In this document: in pieces, positions 9,914 to 18,964 of the stretch
Numbering within the stretch: position 1 is the stretch's first letter
Layout: every line of letters begins with the position of its first letter
Assembly: GCF_045788535.1 (NCBI RefSeq)
Contig: NZ_CP074074.1
Coordinates: 2,914,001-2,978,000, forward strand
DNA length: 64,000 bases
Direction of reading: 5' to 3'
DNA from: Allotamlana fucoidanivorans
Lineage (GTDB): Bacteria; Bacteroidota; Bacteroidia; Flavobacteriales; Flavobacteriaceae
Program-made: the position numbers and the translations under genes
Notes under the pieces: model-generated
The model's input: the letters and a program-made list of their open reading frames with translations, nothing else
The model's database searches: none
What the model was told of the DNA's origin: nothing

Positions 9914-10219
9914 TTATAGCGTAGAATTATTTATGTTAGCTTGCTGTTTAACAAAATTTATGTAGGCGTTATTTTTAAAAGCAAACCAGTTTTCTCTATG
10001 TTCAGAATGATCTATAAAATATTTGAAATTCTAGTAGGACTTATTCTTTGTTAAAATTCTCAATACTTGTGTTTTAGACTGGTCATCGGGGAGTGAATTG
10101 GCAAAATCTTGCATGACTTGATAGCTTTCAGAAGAGGTCATTTGTTCAAATCGGATATAATTGGTGGAGTCATTTTTAACGTTGTGAATGATATCTTGCA
10201 AAAGCTCTGAATTAAAGTA
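9914..10219 (-). pseudogene. Truncated UPF0158 family gene remnant
   Basis: Read on the minus strand, one frame gives SELLQDIIHNVKNDS, then MTSSESYQVMQDFANSLPDD, an in-frame TAG at 10031-10033, then NFKYFIDHSEHRENWFAFK and a final TAA at 9914-9916. The order (IMEDF-like, then FKxxID, then WFAFK) matches what I remember of the UPF0158 family. The 5' part is missing: a TGA at 10220-10222 and further stops follow upstream, and the regulator gene ends at 10241. So this is a C-terminal fragment with an internal stop. It fills most of the otherwise gene-free interval 9861-10240; the rest shows nothing. Confidence 0.65.
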
Positions 10220-10240
10220 TCAGTTGTTTATAGGCTATTA

Positions 10241-12781
10241 TTAGTTTTTAAAATCAGAAATTGTTTCCTTAAAAGATTTTTCATAATCAGCCTCTAACAA
10301 TTCAAAGTATTTTTGACAGAAATCATTATAGTTTTTCTTTGCAATTCCTTTTTTTCCTTGGTTATACAAGGACTTGCACTTTATAGAGATAGCATCTTCG
10401 TTCAAGGGAGCGTATTTTAAAATGATATTACTTAGTAAAATAAGTAATTGCGCGTCGTCTATATATTTAGCGATTCTAATAAGATTATCAATTAACATAT
10501 TGTTATCATCATTCTTAAAATCTTCAATCCACTCTGTATGTACATCTGGTGAAATTTCACCTTTTGAAATTATGTTTAAGAGTTTATAGGTTTGCTCATG
10601 GTCAAGATGTTTATTTGCATTTTCGTCTAAAGCCTCTTGAACAAAAGTGAAATCACAGAAAACAGAGTTCCCTAAATTAATGTTCCAATATGTATTATCA
10701 TTACTAATTTCAATATTACCTATTTTATCTAACAGCAGTCTTAATTTACTGATGTTAACGTTTCTGTTATTTCTTGCGTTACTATCAGATTTATTAGGCC
10801 ATAAAAGTTCTGTTAATTGGTTTGAAGAAATACCTTTTCCGTTTTTGGCGCTTGTTAAAAGTATGATAAGAAAAAGTTGCTTTAGAGTAGGTGTAAATAA
10901 GGCAGTGATATCATTGCCTTCTTTATCATAAACCTGAAACCCTCCATATAGATAAATAGCAGATGTTTTTACTTTTTCAGGTTTTACATGTGTTAATTCT
11001 AGAATTTCTTCATTTAGAGCCGGAGCATCGGTAGTTTTAACTTTTCGATTAGGTTTATTTAATCTTTTACGGATAAGAAAAATTGAGATGAAAATTAAAA
11101 TAAGACCGAACAAAGCATAAATCCAATAGTTTTTTCTTAAAACTAGAGGTTCTATTTCATTTTGATAAATATCTTCAGGGAAAAGTGGGGGATAAGTTAA
11201 TGAATAAAGACTTGCTTTGCTTTCTGTAACTGTTAACGTGTGAATTTTTGAATTATTAGAATCTAAAAAAAAGTCTACGTGCGATTTAATATCAAGAAAT
11301 TCATATGGTATAGAGTCCGAAAACACTGTGACTTTAGGAGATGACACCCCAATTTGAGCAAGTTTTAAATTGGTATTGTAATTGGTGTTGTTATAAGTTA
11401 GTGTGTAAAAGCTATCCGTATTTTCATCTATAATCATTGATGAAACCGGTACAAATGGAGAATAAGGTATGTTGTCCGTTTCCCAAAGCTTATTGGTTTT
11501 GTAATTGTTGTTTAAGTCTATTGAATACAAATCATAGAAATGCCTGCTTCTAACACCTTGTTTACCAGAAGGGCTACCGTACCCGCCAAATAGTAAAAGT
11601 TTGTTGTCTGATTGCAGTCCCATAGAGCTTAAGTATCTTGGCGGAACTTGACTACTCAAATCAAGAGACTGGATATTATACTTACCAAAAGAAAAATTAG
11701 AGATTTGAGATTTGTACTTATAAAACCCATATCCGCCAAAAGTAAGTAAGGTACTGTCAATGGGTGAAATGATTTTATTATGGTGAAAATAAGCCGTTTC
11801 GGGACATGAGGTTTTTGATTCTGACCATTGCTGTTTTTTGAAATCAAACTTTTGATAAAACCCTTCATCTATTGAATACGCTAAAAGCTCATTGCTTAAA
11901 TGATTGAATTTATAATTAGCAGATTGACAGTTGATTGTGTTTCGTATTTGATTTAAAGTATCAATAGTGTTGTTATCTATATGGTATATATAAATAGACT
12001 TAGGGTTTATAAAATAAACTCTTTTATTTATGGGGTCGTTAGCAGTGCCAAGTAGATTGTTAAAATTAAAATCTTGAATTTTTTTCCAGAAAACATGCTG
12101 GTCTATTAGCCATTTCGGGTTTTCTACTAGAGCTTCGTCGTTTGAAATATTATCGTATACTTTGTTTTTTTTAGTGTGCTTCCCAAGTGGCCAATTTTTG
12201 ATGAGCGCATTGTTGTTATCTAATATCTTAACATTTTTAATACTCATTGGGCAAACGTCTGTAGTCACAAACCCTTTATATCTGCTTTTTCCAAAAATGA
12301 TATCTAACACATCCATTTTAGAAATACCTTCAATATCTTTTGAAAGTTTGTAACCATTAATGGATATGGTAATTTCTGAGTGTTTTGCGTTTATTTCAAT
12401 TTTAAACTTAATCCATTTATCATATGAGCCTCTTGGGATGTCGGCCCATTTATATTTAAATAGTATTTTATCCTTTACTACAAGCCAAAAATTTTCATTC
12501 TCGTGATTTAGGTTTGCCACTAAATCAATGTTTGTTTTTTTATCTCCTATGAGCTGTACTATATTGCCGTAGTAGCCATCACCTCGTCTAAAATTAGCTT
12601 CAAACTCAACAACAAGCTTTTGGTCTATTTCTAGAGGGTAATTGGGAGTTAGGTTAAGAGAAGTTCTTTGTTCTTGGGTAACCTCATGAGATGAAAAATA
12701 AAGACCTTCATCTAAAACATCTTGAGCTGTAACACCATTAAAGAACGTTAGAAGAAATATAAATAAGATGTTTTTTTTCAT
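10241..12781 (-). CDS. Membrane-spanning PUL regulator: lectin-Kelch sensor with SARP/OmpR-type winged helix
   Basis: An 846-residue one-component transcription factor. A signal peptide (1-19, ending VTAQ) is followed by a ConA-like/LamG-like beta-sandwich (about 25-190), then a Kelch-type beta-propeller (about 240-530; repeats LLTFGGYGFY and LLLFGGYGSP). A single TM helix (YWIYALFGLILIFISIFLIR, about 549-570) leads to a cytoplasmic winged helix of the OmpR/SARP kind (about 605-710; ISSNQLTELLWPNKSDSNARN) and a BTAD/TPR-like helical tail. It replaces the usual hybrid two-component or SusR sensor of PULs. I infer that the outer domains sense glycan fragments in the periplasm and that the winged helix activates the PUL promoters. 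It is divergent from susC across 306 nt. Domain calls come from motifs, not from a search. Confidence 0.8.
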   Translation of the reverse strand: MKKNILFIFLLTFFNGVTAQDVLDEGLYFSSHEVTQEQRTSLNLTPNYPLEIDQKLVVEFEANFRRGDGYYGNIVQLIGDKKTNIDLVANLNHENENFWLVVKDKILFKYKWADIPRGSYDKWIKFKIEINAKHSEITISINGYKLSKDIEGISKMDVLDIIFGKSRYKGFVTTDVCPMSIKNVKILDNNNALIKNWPLGKHTKKNKVYDNISNDEALVENPKWLIDQHVFWKKIQDFNFNNLLGTANDPINKRVYFINPKSIYIYHIDNNTIDTLNQIRNTINCQSANYKFNHLSNELLAYSIDEGFYQKFDFKKQQWSESKTSCPETAYFHHNKIISPIDSTLLTFGGYGFYKYKSQISNFSFGKYNIQSLDLSSQVPPRYLSSMGLQSDNKLLLFGGYGSPSGKQGVRSRHFYDLYSIDLNNNYKTNKLWETDNIPYSPFVPVSSMIIDENTDSFYTLTYNNTNYNTNLKLAQIGVSSPKVTVFSDSIPYEFLDIKSHVDFFLDSNNSKIHTLTVTESKASLYSLTYPPLFPEDIYQNEIEPLVLRKNYWIYALFGLILIFISIFLIRKRLNKPNRKVKTTDAPALNEEILELTHVKPEKVKTSAIYLYGGFQVYDKEGNDITALFTPTLKQLFLIILLTSAKNGKGISSNQLTELLWPNKSDSNARNNRNVNISKLRLLLDKIGNIEISNDNTYWNINLGNSVFCDFTFVQEALDENANKHLDHEQTYKLLNIISKGEISPDVHTEWIEDFKNDDNNMLIDNLIRIAKYIDDAQLLILLSNIILKYAPLNEDAISIKCKSLYNQGKKGIAKKNYNDFCQKYFELLEADYEKSFKETISDFKN

Positions 12782-12935
12782 AATCAGTCGATAGGGGAAT
12801 GGAATCTCTGTATAACCAGTGCAATATAATTGATATTTTATTTTTTTGTTACTATTGCTAGCAAAAAATTCTTAATAACCAATCTAATCTAATGTCTGAA
12901 TTATGAAATTCTAAAAAAAATAAGGGTCAAAAAAA

Positions 12936-13003
12936 ATTAACCGAAAATTAAGTGCTTATTAAGTGTTAATTATTTACTAATTAATATTGGCCACATATAT
13001 TTG
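12936..13003 (+). promoter_or_regulatory. 11-bp phased TTAA array and -7 element before susC
   Basis: Five units start at 12936, 12947, 12958, 12969 and 12980, exactly 11 bp apart: ATTAACCGAAA, ATTAAGTGCTT, ATTAAGTGTTA, ATTATTTACTA, ATTAATATTGG. The second and third share eight identical bases. A perfect TATATTTG (TAnnTTTG) follows at 12996-13003, and susC starts at 13088. There is no good -33 TTTG at the normal distance, so the array sits where an activator would replace it. This holds most of the recognisable content of the 12782-13087 gap; the remaining A+T-rich sequence towards the regulator shows no clear motif. Confidence 0.7.
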
Positions 13004-13087
13004 GCTCAACAAAAAATAAAATTCTAACTGTATGATTTGACAAAAACAAAAACTAACAACTAATTATGATTTAACAAGCTAATTTTT

Positions 13088-16000
13088 ATGAAAAAAAATA
13101 TTTTATACCAAACTCGAGTCGACAAACAGAAAAATCCGTTTGTTGCATTATTACGTTTATTGTTCTTAATAATTTTATTCGGTACACAAGGAGCCTTGGC
13201 GCAAAACAGGGTTATTTCAGGTGCTGTAGTAGATGAAAATGGAGTGCCTCTTCCTGGTGCATCTGTATTACTGGAAAACACCTCAACCGGTACAGTAACA
13301 GATTTTGATGGGAACTATAGCATTAAAATACCAGAAACGGGGTCACAAACCTTAACTTTCAGCTACATTGGTTATTTGACAAAGTCAATTGCTGTGCAAA
13401 ACCAGTCAACCATAAACGTTGCTTTAGAGTCAGATATATCTGCTCTGGATGAAGTTGTTGTAGTTGGTTATGGAACTCAAAAGAAAGAGAGTCTTACAGC
13501 ATCTGTTGCTGTTATTGATAATCAAGAAATTCAAACAACAACAAACGTAAGTGTGGCTCAAAAGCTATCTGGTAAAATTGCGGGTGTTCAAATTCGTCAG
13601 CAATCAGGTCAGCCAGGTTCTTTTGATAACGATATTAATATACGTGGATTTGGGGCTCCAATCTATGTTATTGATGGTATTCGAAGAGGAGGTTCAGCTG
13701 ATTTTCAACAGTTAAATGCTGATGATATTGAAAGTATCTCAATATTAAAGGATGCTGCTGCTGCTATTTATGGCCTAGGTGCTGCAAATGGTGTTATTTT
13801 AGTTACCACCAAAAAAGGAAGTAAAACTAAACCAACATTTAATTACAATTCTGTACTTAGTGTTGTAAGGCCAACTGACGTTCCTAAAATGGCTAACGCT
13901 GCTCAGTACACCCAAATGTGGAATGATACACAATTGTTTATTCCAGGAGGGGCAGGGACACCGTTTTATTCTCCAGAAGAATTAGAATTATGGAGAACAG
14001 GTGCACCTGGATATGAAAGTACAGATTGGACTGATTTGGTACTTAAAAAACAAGCGTTTACACAACAGCATAATTTCTCGGCTACTGGCGGTTCTGAAAA
14101 GACAAATTATTTTATCAGTTTCGGGTATGTAAATGAAGATGGACTTATACGTAGTAATGATATGGGGTATAAACGCTATAATTTCCGTACTAACTTAACT
14201 ACAGAATTTGCTAAAAACTTAACAGGTTCAGTTTTAGTGAGTGGCAGATGGGATAAAAATTGGCAACCGGGAACAGGCTTCTTTAATATTTTTAAAGGAA
14301 CACGTGTAACTTTGCCAACTGAACGTCCATATGCCAATAATAATCCTGCTTATTTAGCACCAGTATTATCAGGTTTAAATCCTGTGGCTTTTATGGAGAA
14401 GGATGTTACAGGTTATAGCAGAAGTAATACTAAAAGATTTACTTCTACATTCTCACTTGAGTATGATGCGCCTTTTGTTCAAGGCTTGTCTTTTAAAGCC
14501 GTAGCTGCGTATGATGCTAATATATTTCAGAATAAATCGCTATCACTGCCCTATAATTTATATACATATGATGAAGACACAGATAAGTATAATCCTCTTA
14601 AACAAAATGATGGGACATCTAATATAAGTAATAGAAACTCAAATAGTGATGCTCTTACACTACAAGGATACATAAATTATAAAAGAACATTTAATGATGT
14701 TCACAATATAGGTGCAACTGCGGTTATCGAGAAAAATACTTGGGAAAATAGAGAGTCTTTTATTAGAAGGTATTACAGGAAATTTTATACTAAGGATCAA
14801 ATCAGATTCGCAGACGTGTTAGATCCAGATACAGATGGTATAGAAAATCAATCTGCTGATTTTTCATATATTGGCCGTTTCAACTATGACTATAAAGGGA
14901 AATATTTATTAGAATTAGCAGGTCGTTACATGGGGTCCTATCGTTATGCTCCAGAAAACAGATATGGTTTTTTTCCAACAGCTTCTTTAGGTTGGAGAGC
15001 GTCAGAAGAATCATTCTTAAAAGATGTGAGTTGGTTATCTAACTTAAAGTTTAGAGGTTCTTATGGTGTAATTGGAATGCCAGAGGGAAATCCTTTTCAA
15101 TATGTAGAAGGTTTTAGTATTGGAAGTGGAGGGTCATATGAATTTGTTGATGGAGAATTGACTGAAGGTATTTCTACGCCACCAATTGCAAATGGAAACC
15201 TTTCATGGATGGAGGCGACTACAAAAAATATAGCCGTAGATATGGGCTTTTTACAAAACCGTATCAATTTCACTGCAGAGGTTTATGAACGGTTGTTAGA
15301 TGGTATTCCTGCTAAGAGAAGTATAGCACTTCCAAATACTTATGGAGGTGAATTGCCTCAAGAAAATTTGAATAGTGAAGTAACCCAAGGTTTAGAGTTG
15401 TCTATAAGTTATAGAGATAAAATTGGTGAAGATTTCAATTTTGCAGTTTCTGGTAATTTTGCCCATGCTAGAACCAAAAGAAAATATGTGGAAGGCGAAG
15501 CATTTACGAATAGTTATTCTAGATGGAGAAATCAACGGTCAGATCGTTGGAACGATGTTTTTTGGGGGTATAACTATATAGGACAATTTCAAAATGAAGA
15601 CCAGATAGCAAATGCGCCATTACAAAACGGAGATAGAAGTAATAGCGAAAGAGAATTGCCAGGCGATTTTGCATATGAAGATTGGAATGAAGACGGTGTA
15701 ATAAACGGTTTAGACGAGCAACCGTTGTTTTACTCAGGAAAACCAAAAATGTTCTATGGTTTCACCTTAGATTTAGAGTATAAAGGATGGTATGCTAACT
15801 TATTATTACAAGGAGCTGCTAATTATACTGTTAGATTTAGAGAAGTATATGCCGAGATGTTTGCCTTTAGAGGAAATACACCTGCTTATTTCTACGATAG
15901 ATGGAGAAAAGAAGATCCCTATGATATTGATAGTGCATGGATTCCTGGAAAATGGCCTGCATCCAGAACTATTGGAGATGTGGGTGGAATGTACAGAGAA

Positions 16001-16258
16001 AGTTCAAGATGGAGAAGAGATGCGTCTTATTTAAGATTAAAGTCTCTTGAGATTGGTTACAACCTTAAGTCTCAGTCTCTAGAACGTACCTTAGGAATAA
16101 CTAATTTGAGAATTTACGGAAGTGGTTTTAACCTTTATACTTGGGCAGATGACTTTGTAAAACCGTTTGATCCAGAAAAGATAGAAGGGGCTTATTCCGC
16201 CGGATTAACATACCCTGTAACGAGCACTTTTAACTTAGGACTAAACGTTAATTTTTAA
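13088..16258 (+). CDS. SusC/RagA-type TonB-dependent outer-membrane glycan transporter
   Basis: A 1056-residue TonB-linked porin that imports oligosaccharides with its SusD lid. After a signal sequence ending ALAQ (about residue 38) come a carboxypeptidase-regulatory-like Ig domain (about 41-115; GVPLPGASVLLEN), the SusC signature VVVGYGTQKKESLT, the plug (IRGFGAPIYVIDG), and a long beta-barrel ending in a terminal Phe (NLGLNVNF). SusD follows 9 nt later. It is the first gene of the leading PUL operon and the only SusC in the window, so it probably takes up all products of the many hydrolases. The N-terminus is somewhat long before the hydrophobic core, but no better internal start exists. 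Confidence 0.96.
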   Translation: MKKNILYQTRVDKQKNPFVALLRLLFLIILFGTQGALAQNRVISGAVVDENGVPLPGASVLLENTSTGTVTDFDGNYSIKIPETGSQTLTFSYIGYLTKSIAVQNQSTINVALESDISALDEVVVVGYGTQKKESLTASVAVIDNQEIQTTTNVSVAQKLSGKIAGVQIRQQSGQPGSFDNDINIRGFGAPIYVIDGIRRGGSADFQQLNADDIESISILKDAAAAIYGLGAANGVILVTTKKGSKTKPTFNYNSVLSVVRPTDVPKMANAAQYTQMWNDTQLFIPGGAGTPFYSPEELELWRTGAPGYESTDWTDLVLKKQAFTQQHNFSATGGSEKTNYFISFGYVNEDGLIRSNDMGYKRYNFRTNLTTEFAKNLTGSVLVSGRWDKNWQPGTGFFNIFKGTRVTLPTERPYANNNPAYLAPVLSGLNPVAFMEKDVTGYSRSNTKRFTSTFSLEYDAPFVQGLSFKAVAAYDANIFQNKSLSLPYNLYTYDEDTDKYNPLKQNDGTSNISNRNSNSDALTLQGYINYKRTFNDVHNIGATAVIEKNTWENRESFIRRYYRKFYTKDQIRFADVLDPDTDGIENQSADFSYIGRFNYDYKGKYLLELAGRYMGSYRYAPENRYGFFPTASLGWRASEESFLKDVSWLSNLKFRGSYGVIGMPEGNPFQYVEGFSIGSGGSYEFVDGELTEGISTPPIANGNLSWMEATTKNIAVDMGFLQNRINFTAEVYERLLDGIPAKRSIALPNTYGGELPQENLNSEVTQGLELSISYRDKIGEDFNFAVSGNFAHARTKRKYVEGEAFTNSYSRWRNQRSDRWNDVFWGYNYIGQFQNEDQIANAPLQNGDRSNSERELPGDFAYEDWNEDGVINGLDEQPLFYSGKPKMFYGFTLDLEYKGWYANLLLQGAANYTVRFREVYAEMFAFRGNTPAYFYDRWRKEDPYDIDSAWIPGKWPASRTIGDVGGMYRESSRWRRDASYLRLKSLEIGYNLKSQSLERTLGITNLRIYGSGFNLYTWADDFVKPFDPEKIEGAYSAGLTYPVTSTFNLGLNVNF

Positions 16259-16267
16259 AAAATAAAT

Positions 16268-18151
16268 ATGAAAACTATAAAACAACTTTTTATCTTATTT
16301 GTTTTAGGTCTTGTGGTTGTCTCATGTGATGATGGTCTTGACTTGGAGCCAACAGATAAAATAACGGCAAATGATTTATTTGGTGATCCAGAAGGTACCA
16401 AATTGTACTTGGCAGATTTATATGATAGAATGCCTATTGAAGATCTTACCTACTTTCCTAGAGACGGATTTAACTATAATAGAAGTAACCCAAACAACGG
16501 CGGATTTACAACTGATATGTTAACACCTTGGGCACACCACAGTGAGCGAAATAGCTTTATCAATGGAGGCTATTTAAATTGGTGGGAAGATGCTTATAGG
16601 TTAATTAGAGATGTAAATATTTTTATTCAAATTATTCCAGAATTAAACATATCTGAAGAGCAACGAGCATTTTACACTGGTGAGGCTGCATTTATTAGAG
16701 CTTTTGCTTACTTCGGTCTTGCAAAGCGTTACGGGGGTGTGCCGTTAATTTTAAAACCACAAGAGTTTAATGGCGATGTTGAAGAATTAAAAGTTCCTAG
16801 AAATACAGAAATGGAAACATGGGATTTTATTCTAGCAGAGTGTGATGTAGCAGCTAATAATTTAGATGAAACTAATGGAAGAAGAGCTTCAAAATGGGCG
16901 GCTTTAGCGTTAAAGTCAAGAGCTGCATTATACGCTGCATCAGTAGCAAAATTTGGAGACCAAATCAATTTGACTGGTGAAGCAGTTAACCTAGGACTAG
17001 TTGGTCTTCCTGAAAATTCAGCTTCTAAATATTACCAAGCATGTATTGATGCCTCGGCAAATATTATAGAAAACGGACCGTTTAGTTTGTACAAGACAAA
17101 CCCATCAAGTGTAGAAGAAGCGGCTGAGAATTTTAGAGCAATGTTTGCAGATCCAAATATTGCACCAGAAGAGGCTATATTGATTAAAGGACGCACCATT
17201 CCAGGTGATAATTACGGAAATAACTATAATATTTGGTTCAATCCAAACCAGTTAACCAATGGATGGCCACATCCAGGAAGATATTGTCCAACGCTTGAGT
17301 TTGTTGATTTATTTGAAAGTTATGATAACCCTGGGTCTAGTGCTCCAATTGTCACTACGGTTGATGGAGATATTAATAACTACAATGGTTATGATCCCAG
17401 TAGGGAGTATTTACACTATGAAAATCCTCTTGATATATTTGCAGGTAAAGATGCCCGTTTGCAGGGGTCTGTAATTTTACCAATGTCAGAGTGGAAAGGT
17501 GAAACCATTATTTATCAAGCAGGTTTTATAGATCCTCGTGGTAATATTAAAATTGAAACTAATGGGGTTACTCGTGCTAACGGACAGTTTTACTTTACAT
17601 ACGGTTCTTCCGATCCATCTCAATTTTCAGGATTTAGCCCTTTAGGTGGTAACCATACAAAAACAGGGTTTGGTTTTAAAAAATTCTTGAGCTTAGACCC
17701 TGTAGTTCCAGGTTGGAATAGAAGTACAACAGATTTTGCAGAGATAAGATATGCTGAGGTATTATTAAATTATGCAGAGGCTGTTGCAGAAAGCGGTTTG
17801 GGTGATGCCGGTATGGCTAAAGATGCTTTAAATGCAACAAGAAAACGTGCATTTCATCAAACAGAAATTCCTTTAACTGTTGAAAATGTAATGAGAGAAC
17901 GTACAGTTGAATTAGCCTTTGAGAACAAGACAATATGGGATTTGATGAGAAGAAGAACGTATCATACAACATTCAATAACACAAGAAAACACGCCTTAAA
18001 GCCAGTGATTGATTTGAGAGGAGAGCCTCCTTACAAATATATCTTTATTCGAGATAGAATTAGAGGAAATGATCCTCAGACATTTGATGTAAACGAATAT
18101 TACAGAAATATTCCAGGTATCGGATTGAACGGTTTAGTTCCAAACCCATAA
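16268..18151 (+). CDS. SusD/RagB-type glycan-binding outer-membrane lipoprotein
   Basis: A 627-residue surface lipoprotein that captures glycans and caps the SusC porin. The lipobox is VVVSC with Cys20 followed by Asp-Asp, which fits the acidic surface-export signal of Bacteroidota lipoproteins. The RagB/SusD fold is visible in helices such as FIRAFAYFGLAKRYGGVPL (about 140-160) and the C-terminal RYAEVLLNYAEAVAESG with VMRERTVELAFENKTIWDL. It directly follows susC and precedes a DUF3823 gene, the order commonly seen in PULs for host or yeast-type mannans. Confidence 0.96.
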   Translation: MKTIKQLFILFVLGLVVVSCDDGLDLEPTDKITANDLFGDPEGTKLYLADLYDRMPIEDLTYFPRDGFNYNRSNPNNGGFTTDMLTPWAHHSERNSFINGGYLNWWEDAYRLIRDVNIFIQIIPELNISEEQRAFYTGEAAFIRAFAYFGLAKRYGGVPLILKPQEFNGDVEELKVPRNTEMETWDFILAECDVAANNLDETNGRRASKWAALALKSRAALYAASVAKFGDQINLTGEAVNLGLVGLPENSASKYYQACIDASANIIENGPFSLYKTNPSSVEEAAENFRAMFADPNIAPEEAILIKGRTIPGDNYGNNYNIWFNPNQLTNGWPHPGRYCPTLEFVDLFESYDNPGSSAPIVTTVDGDINNYNGYDPSREYLHYENPLDIFAGKDARLQGSVILPMSEWKGETIIYQAGFIDPRGNIKIETNGVTRANGQFYFTYGSSDPSQFSGFSPLGGNHTKTGFGFKKFLSLDPVVPGWNRSTTDFAEIRYAEVLLNYAEAVAESGLGDAGMAKDALNATRKRAFHQTEIPLTVENVMRERTVELAFENKTIWDLMRRRTYHTTFNNTRKHALKPVIDLRGEPPYKYIFIRDRIRGNDPQTFDVNEYYRNIPGIGLNGLVPNP

Positions 18152-18187
18152 AACCACGGTTAAATATTTCTAAAATTTAAATTAATT

Positions 18188-18877
18188 ATGATGAAAAAAA
18201 TCAGATATATTATACTACTAATGCTTTCAATAGGTGTGTTTACTTCTTGTGAGTTAGACAATTTTGATGGTCCTGATGCAGGGTTGTATGGGAGTGTTAT
18301 TGATGAGCAAACAGGCCAGTTAGTTGAGCAAGATATTATCCGCGGAGGCGAAATTGAAATTTATGAACAAGCCTATGAAAATGCAACACCTCAAAGACTA
18401 ATTTATAAAGTTGATGGTACTTATAAAAATAGTAAACTTTTTTCAGGTTTATATAAAATAATACCTATTAGAACTAACTTTAGAACCCTAGATACAATAG
18501 TATTAGATATTCAAGGGCAGACAAAATTAGACTTAATTGTTACCCCTTACATTAGAATTAAAGATTATTCTATTGAGAAGAACGGAACCATAGTTACCGC
18601 TAAGTTTAAGTTAGAGCAAACTGGGGTATCAAATGTTAGCAAAATTGGGCTATACGCAGGTGCTGATAAACATGTTGGAGAACCAATGCGACTTGTAAAA
18701 GCTGAACAGGATATTAATAATATTGTTGATCCTAGTCAAGAGTATGAAATTTCAATTGATACTTCTGCCGAAATAGATTTGAAAGAAGGTAAAACTTATT
18801 TTTTCAGAATAGGTGCTTTATATGATACTGCAAATGCAAGATTTAATTATGCGCCAGCTGTTGAAATAGCACTGTAA
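18188..18877 (+). CDS. DUF3823 surface lipoprotein, SusE-like position
   Basis: A 229-residue lipoprotein with lipobox FTSC (Cys21), then NFDGPDAGLYGSVID, the start typical of DUF3823. The rest looks like two beta-sandwich domains: one of the prealbumin/carboxypeptidase-regulatory type to about residue 120, then an Ig-like one ending in YFFRIGALYD. It probably binds glycan at the cell surface alongside SusC and SusD, as SusE and SusF do. It lies 36 nt after susD. A terminator-like hairpin follows it, so the three uptake genes may be expressed more strongly than the enzymes downstream. Confidence 0.85.
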   Translation: MMKKIRYIILLMLSIGVFTSCELDNFDGPDAGLYGSVIDEQTGQLVEQDIIRGGEIEIYEQAYENATPQRLIYKVDGTYKNSKLFSGLYKIIPIRTNFRTLDTIVLDIQGQTKLDLIVTPYIRIKDYSIEKNGTIVTAKFKLEQTGVSNVSKIGLYAGADKHVGEPMRLVKAEQDINNIVDPSQEYEISIDTSAEIDLKEGKTYFFRIGALYDTANARFNYAPAVEIAL

Positions 18878-18894
18878 TAAGTTTAGGTATTTAT

Positions 18895-18933
18895 AAAAGT
18901 AGCCTCTTTTAATTTTAAATAGAGGCCACTTTT
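18895..18933 (+). terminator. Hairpin after DUF3823 gene, probable attenuator or partial terminator
   Basis: AAAAGT-a-GCCTCT (18895-18907) can pair with AGAGGC-c-ACTTTT (18921-18933), a 12-bp stem with one mismatch and a 13-nt loop, followed by TTATT-like sequence. No new phased array or clear promoter lies between it and the next gene, so read-through is probably needed for the enzymes downstream. Confidence 0.65.
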
Positions 18934-18964
18934 ATTAAAATTGATTAATAGTAAAAAAAAAGAA

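Noticed and set aside
18941..18964. TTG start for the first GH71/99-like gene (and similar TTG starts at 35668 and 41509)
   Set aside because: In each case an ATG a little downstream gives a normal signal peptide, and the TTG at 41509 lies within the predicted -7 element.
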